Positions 19,389 to 23,409 of a stretch of DNA of 23,409 nucleotides are shown piece after piece. The translations under genes and the position numbers were made by a program. The stretch comes from Carex sylvatica (Eukaryota > Streptophyta > Magnoliopsida > Poales > Cyperaceae): NCBI GenBank assembly GCA_964058845.1, contig CAXKVR010000501.1, positions 1 to 23,409 on the forward strand, in the 5' to 3' direction. Every line of letters starts with the position of its first letter. The stretch's first letter is position 1. The notes under the pieces were generated by a model that had not been told where the DNA came from, did no database searches, and saw only the letters and a program-made list of their open reading frames with translations.

Positions 19389-20925
19389 AATTTTTTTCAC
19401 AAACCATAATTAATAAATAGAAAATTATCAAACCAATATGATTACTTTTTTTTTTTCAAAAACCATAAAGACCGGACAGTCCGTCGGGTCTCGATTTTTC
19501 TTTTTCCCCGGAACGGACGGACCGTCCGGTCTCCAGTTTTTTTTTTTTTGTTTTTTTAATTTTTTTTTTCACAAAACCGTCACAGAAGATCATGAATTTT
19601 TTTTTTTTTCAGACCGGACGGACCGTCCGGTCTCCTTTTTTATTTTCCTCCGGACCGGACAGACCGTCCGGTCTGTTTTTTTTTTTTTTTTTTTTTTTCA
19701 CCAAACTATTTTATATTTTCTCCGAATATTACTGCCTGGCTCAGAATTTCTTCATTGTCTTGGTTTGGATACACACTTAACATGCCATGATGGAAGAACC
19801 ATTTCATGTACTCATTATACCTTGGGTAAACGTGAAAATTAATAAATATTTCATAGCATTGTTAAATATAAATATTATATTTTATATTTTAAATTAAATT
19901 GTACCTATCTGAAACATAAGGATAAAGATATCCATGTTCAGAACGCTGTGCAAAATCTCGGGGAGGTGTCACGATAAATTCATGAAAATGCTCGCTCCAG
20001 TCCATAGAGGATCCGTCATCAAACAACCCTCGTCCTCGTGTCCATTTGCGAATATTCTCAAGATAGCTGAAGGCTGGCGGAGCTAGCGGAGGAACTGGTT
20101 GAAATAATCCAAACTGTCGAAAAACTCTCTCGGGAAGGTGATACTCTACCTCCCAGAAATGGATGCACCACACGCGGCATGAAAAGAACCGCTGATCTCT
20201 TATCCCGTGCCAATGCATTATGTTTTGGTAATCTCTGTACGGCGTCCAATTAACAACATTGGCCTTCAAACGCTCAAATTGACACCGAGATTGCGATGTG
20301 CCTAAGTTGTAAACACATGACAATTATAAGTGTACATTCAACACAAACTTATATGAAAAAAATAAAATATTTATTATTAAAATGTACCTTACCCTCCCAT
20401 AGATGCGGAATGGTCCATTTTGCTCCATATGCTCATCTCTCATCCACTGGTTTGTATTAAAAGGCAGAGAGAACGAAACAAATGAGAAGAAAGATGGAGA
20501 GAAGGAACCCACGGGTTTGTATTAAAAAACCAAAAGAAATCACTGTTGTACTAGAAAACAAAAATTTTGGCATTAAAATATATTTTCTCCAACCTTCCAG
20601 TAGTTTTCCGAAAAAAAAAAAAAAAAAAAAATCCAGACTGAACGGTCCGTCCGGTCCGGAGAAAAATAAAAATGGAGACCGGACGGACCGTCCGGTCTCA
20701 AAAAAAAAAAAAATTTCATGATCTTCTGTGGCGGTTTTGTAAAAAAAAAAAAAAGAAATTGAAAAAACGAAAAAAAAAAAAAAAAACTGCAGATCGGACG
20801 GTCCGGGGAAAATGAAAAATCGAGACCGGACGGACCGTCCGGTCTTTATGGTTTTTGAAAAAAAAAAAGTAATCATATTGGTTTGGTAATTTTCTATTTA
20901 TTAATTATGGTTTGTGAAAAAAATT
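19389..20925. mobile_element. MULE-like element with palindrome-bearing TIRs and a PMD gene fragment
   Basis: A 1537-bp element flanked by an exact 11-bp repeat, CGTGGTTCTCG, at 19378-19388 and 20926-20936. Mutator-like elements usually give 9-11 bp. The terminal inverted repeats are about 310 bp (19389-19700 and 20607-20925), starting AATTTTTTTCACAAACCATA. Each carries four GC-rich palindromes with arms GACCGGACGG and CCGTCCGGTC around one A, separated by long T (or A) runs. Copies begin at 19469, 19509, 19611 and 19651, mirrored at 20823, 20791, 20676 and 20635. The 906-bp interior holds a plant mobile domain fragment on the minus strand. No transposase is present, so it would need one supplied in trans. 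Confidence 0.85.
19706..20301 (-). CDS. Plant mobile domain (PMD/MAIN-like) protein, C-terminal fragment
   Basis: Two exons read through cleanly: 20301-19905, then a GT-AG intron (19904-19821, 84 bp), then 19820-19706 ending in TAG, about 170 codons. Exon A gives SRCQFERLKANVVNWTPY, WEVEYHLPERVFRQFGL and DWSEHFHEFI. The last exon completes YNEYMKWFFHHG. This is the C-terminal half of the plant mobile domain (PF10536) of MAIN and MAIN-like proteins, where the motif is the 'R.LRQFG' block. PMD genes are known both as host genes in silencing and development and as passengers in MULE and Gypsy elements. The domain's N-terminal half is missing. A possible upstream exon ending at 20393 (MRDEHMEQNGPFRIYGR, donor GTAAGG) is out of phase with 20301, so the gene is likely broken at its start or uses ATG at 20323. 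Confidence 0.75.
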
Positions 20926-20936
20926 CGTGGTTCTCG

Positions 20937-21594
20937 CATGGTTATGTGTTATAACTTGTATGTCTTTTGACGTGTTCATTCACTTGTCATGATCACCATC
21001 TAATAAAAATAACATGATATGATACACGTTCATTCGAATGTGACTAAACATTGTCTAATTTGGTCAAATGTGAGTATGTGACTAATCACGTTATGTTTTG
21101 GCTAACAATATAAAACTGGATTGAATGTTTAAATTTAAATATGAATAAAAACAAATGTTTTGGTTAGATTTTTAATCAATCTTTCAAACAAAGAGACTTT
21201 GCCTTAGTTACTAGCTCAAAAAGTTAATTCTCAATTTAAATTGAATATTGGCGACCATTTTCATTCATTGTTTGATCTCTCTTTATGTAACTGTTAATTT
21301 TCTCTATTGTCTAAAAATGTCTTATTCCTTTTATTAAGTACAACTACCCATGCGCACAGAAAATGAACAGTACAACTACCCATGCGCAATTGAGCGTTGA
21401 GAGTACAATTTGTGGTCCTGTTTTTTTGTTTTTGTTTCATTCACTGTATGGGTCAAGTCTCTGCTAGAATTGCAGCTATAGTGTTTTTTAGGCTCCCCAA
21501 TTTTTTTATATATTTTAATTTGTACCAATAAAGATGTATATTAATTAGTTCTACCAAGTACGAACAGATGTAGCAATTGAGGGTCTAATTTGTA

Positions 21595-21597
<3 letters not shown>
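20937..21597. other. AT-rich spacer with short direct repeats
   Basis: No gene. AGTACAACTACCCATGCGCA is repeated exactly at 21337-21356 and 21369-21388. TAATTTGTACCAATA is repeated exactly at 21516-21530 and 21586-21600, the second copy touching the microsatellite at 21598. Confidence 0.55.
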
Positions 21598-21666
<69 letters not shown>

Positions 21667-22066
21667 AAGGCTAGGGTGCTATGAGTTGCATAGAGGACTA
21701 CAGTGCTACGCCTCAATATTTGAGTTTTTAAAATCATAACGGTCGATCCGAACTGTTCATCTTGTTCTCCATATTAATATGTGTTTGGAGACCAAATTTT
21801 ACATTTTTTGAATTTTTTTTTACTCTTTTTGTAAATAGTTAGAAAATTAAATATCTGAATGGTGCAGAATTTTTTAGATCAAGTGATTGTCTACCTATTT
21901 AAAAAAATAGTAAAAAATTTCCCAAAAATGTAAAATTTGATCTCCAAACACATATTAATATGGAGAACAAGATGAACGGTTCGGATCGACCATTAAGATT
22001 TTAAAAAGTCAAATATTGAGCCGTAGCACCGTAGCTCTCTATGCAACCCATAACACCCTAGCCTTA

Positions 22067-22102
<36 letters not shown>

Positions 22103-22103
22103 G
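21598..22103. mobile_element. MITE bordered by mirrored (TA)n/(GA)n microsatellites
   Basis: The core (21666-22066, 401 bp) has long imperfect inverted repeats of about 180 bp starting TAAGGCTAGGGTGCTATGAG and ending as the complement (CACCCTAGCCTTA). Matching inner blocks include CGGTCGATCCGAAC versus GTTCGGATCGACC, and TCTCCATATTAATATGTGTT on both arms. Outside the core lie (TA)n then (GA)n on the left (21598-21665), and (CT)n then (TA)n on the right (22067-22103), so the microsatellites are part of the symmetry. No coding capacity. A TA target duplication would be hidden in the repeats. Confidence 0.8.
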
Positions 22104-22553
22104 AGATATTAGAACTATATAAAAATAAGAGAAATATTCTGGTACCCCGAGTCCGTCCTCAAACTGGTTTAACTGGGTTTAATCGTCTAATATTAACGAT
22201 AATTTATTAATTTACCATTAATTAACGCATCGCTGTTTTAACGCATCACAGTTTTAATTTGATTGTTTTAAACGTTAGCTTTGCATGCTTTTGTACTGTG
22301 TTTTAATTTTGTGGACAGTTTGTTATTAGCAGTTGTAATCACCAATCTCCGAGTTAGTCCCCCAGCTTGTTAATGGTCCTCTAATCATTTGCTAACTACT
22401 TAAGTACTTTAGTGTACTTTAAAGTACAAGTTATAATGATTAGCTCGGGGACTAGTTTGGGGATTTGTACTAATTTTAATGATAAGTACAAATTTTAACG
22501 TTCCAGTGTTTAGCAGTTTTTGATATTTAATAACTAAAAAAAGAGTCTCCATT
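22104..22553. other. AT-rich spacer without a gene
   Basis: No coding signal. A small inverted pattern, CTAATCATT near 22381 and AATGATTAG near 22435, encloses the AGTACTTTAGTGTACTTTAA stretch and could fold. I see no transposon ends with a clear target duplication. Confidence 0.4.
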
Positions 22554-23409
22554 TTGAAGCTCCATTTTGTTTCTACTTTACTTTGTTTCTTCTCTCTCTA
22601 TTTTTTTCCTCTTCGTGCTTTCCATCGTAAATCGATGTTCTTATCCGAGCTGAGCTTTGCGATGAGCTTGTCTTCTTCAAATAAAATATTCATTGATCTT
22701 GTTTCTCCGATCTACGAACGGTGGCGTCGCTACTTTTTTCGATCTATTGTTTGATAGGTGTATTTTTCTCAGATCTGGAGTCGCTGTGGTTTTATTATAA
22801 TTTGAAAGCGATGTACTATGATAATTTGAAAGTGATCTATTGTGTTTTGATAATCTGTTTGTGCTGCAATATTCTTGAATTTGTCCGAGATTTATTCAAT
22901 GGTGCAATATATCTTCGTATTGTAAGTATGTATTTCTAAAATTTTAACTTATTTAATATGATTATGTTATTATTTTGATAGTGGTTTAGTGTAGATTACC
23001 TTGATGCTTAATATGTGCAGGTTGAATTTTGATGATGATTTGTTCAAGATTTGAAGTTCTTCTAGTTGATTGATGATATGCAAATGCTTAATATGAATCA
23101 ATTTTTTATGTTGGACGTTTTCATGCGTATTATGTAAGGTTAACACGCTTAAAAATGTTATTTATAATTCTATTGATCTGTGCATCATGAATTGTTTTGT
23201 ACTTGACATATTTTTTTTAGTTATTTCGAATCAAATGCTCAATATGTCAGGTGTCCATGCTTAACAATTGATAATTGTATGTATTAAATTGAATGAGCAT
23301 TATTATTTGCTTGTAGTTTATTTATTTTTTTATGTTTTATTGTTTAGATTTACATGCTTATTAATTGATATTTGTATGTTTCAATTGAATTAAATAAAGT
23401 GAAAAATGA
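22554..23409 (+). other. Leader-like pyrimidine-rich segment and AT-rich tail, no gene resolved
   Basis: From about 22560 to 22740 the sequence is pyrimidine-rich with scattered CGAT/GATC, as in plant 5' leaders. GATAG followed by GTGTATTTTTCTC at about 22757 could be a leader-intron donor. No start codon with a long frame follows before the right edge. Farther on, 'atgcttaatatg' phrases recur (near 23008, 23086), and a roughly 43-bp unit starting CATGCTTA occurs near 23256 and 23353. It could be the beginning of a gene or transposon that continues outside the window. Confidence 0.3.

Noticed and set aside
19438..19842. 134-codon open frame (plus strand) rich in Phe
   Set aside because: It is the translation of T-runs and palindromes in the left TIR and continues into the antisense of the PMD exon. 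T-rich DNA lacks stop codons in this frame.
20393..20470. Upstream exon of the PMD gene (MRDEHMEQNGPFRIYGR, donor GTAAGG)
   Set aside because: Splicing to 20301 gives the wrong phase and an early stop, so I did not join it. It may be a relic from a frameshifted ancestor.
20457..20876. 139-codon open frame (minus strand) nearly identical at its start to the one at 19438
   Set aside because: The likeness comes from the inverted repeats themselves, not from a gene family. It is low-complexity poly-Phe.

Overview
This is nuclear DNA of a flowering plant, almost certainly a eudicot. It is AT-rich, its introns are GT-AG with T-rich acceptors, it holds many small DNA transposons, and its one complete-looking gene has the domain order of plant UPF1.

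Positions 1-9944 (+) hold nearly the whole coding region of UPF1, the ATP-dependent RNA helicase of nonsense-mediated mRNA decay. I resolved 30 coding exons joined by 29 GT-AG introns, and they read in one frame for 1231 residues to a TGA stop. Only the start is off the window, about 14 residues judging by plant homologues. The CH zinc domain, both RecA-like helicase lobes with every SF1 motif, and a Gly/Pro/Gln-rich tail with 13 SQ dipeptides are all present. Two introns carry transposon DNA. Intron 14 holds a 273-bp hAT-type MITE with an exact 8-bp target duplication and a tRNA-like segment. Intron 18 (1.8 kb) holds an antisense, decayed L1-type LINE fragment.

Positions 9945-15800 are intergenic. 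They hold the UPF1 3' flank, short tandem duplications, an RPS18 gene fragment (ribosomal protein uS13) with an in-frame gap of about eight codons, a 5'-truncated L1 LINE with an 11-bp target duplication, and a GC-richer stretch of unknown nature.

Positions 15800-22110 are a graveyard of non-autonomous DNA transposons. In order: a MULE-like MITE made of six copies of a GC-rich palindrome (9-bp target duplication); a MITE with long inverted repeats; a hAT-like element that split a roughly 66-bp tandem repeat; a 1.5-kb MULE-like element whose 310-bp inverted repeats carry four palindromes each and which encloses a spliced, open fragment of a plant mobile domain (PMD/MAIN-like) gene; and a MITE bordered by mirrored (TA)n/(GA)n microsatellites.

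Positions 22110-23409 hold no gene I can support. A pyrimidine-rich segment near 22560 resembles a plant 5' leader.

The strongest candidate for something new is the pair of MULE-like elements built from unrelated but similarly arranged palindrome arrays, one of them carrying the PMD gene fragment.
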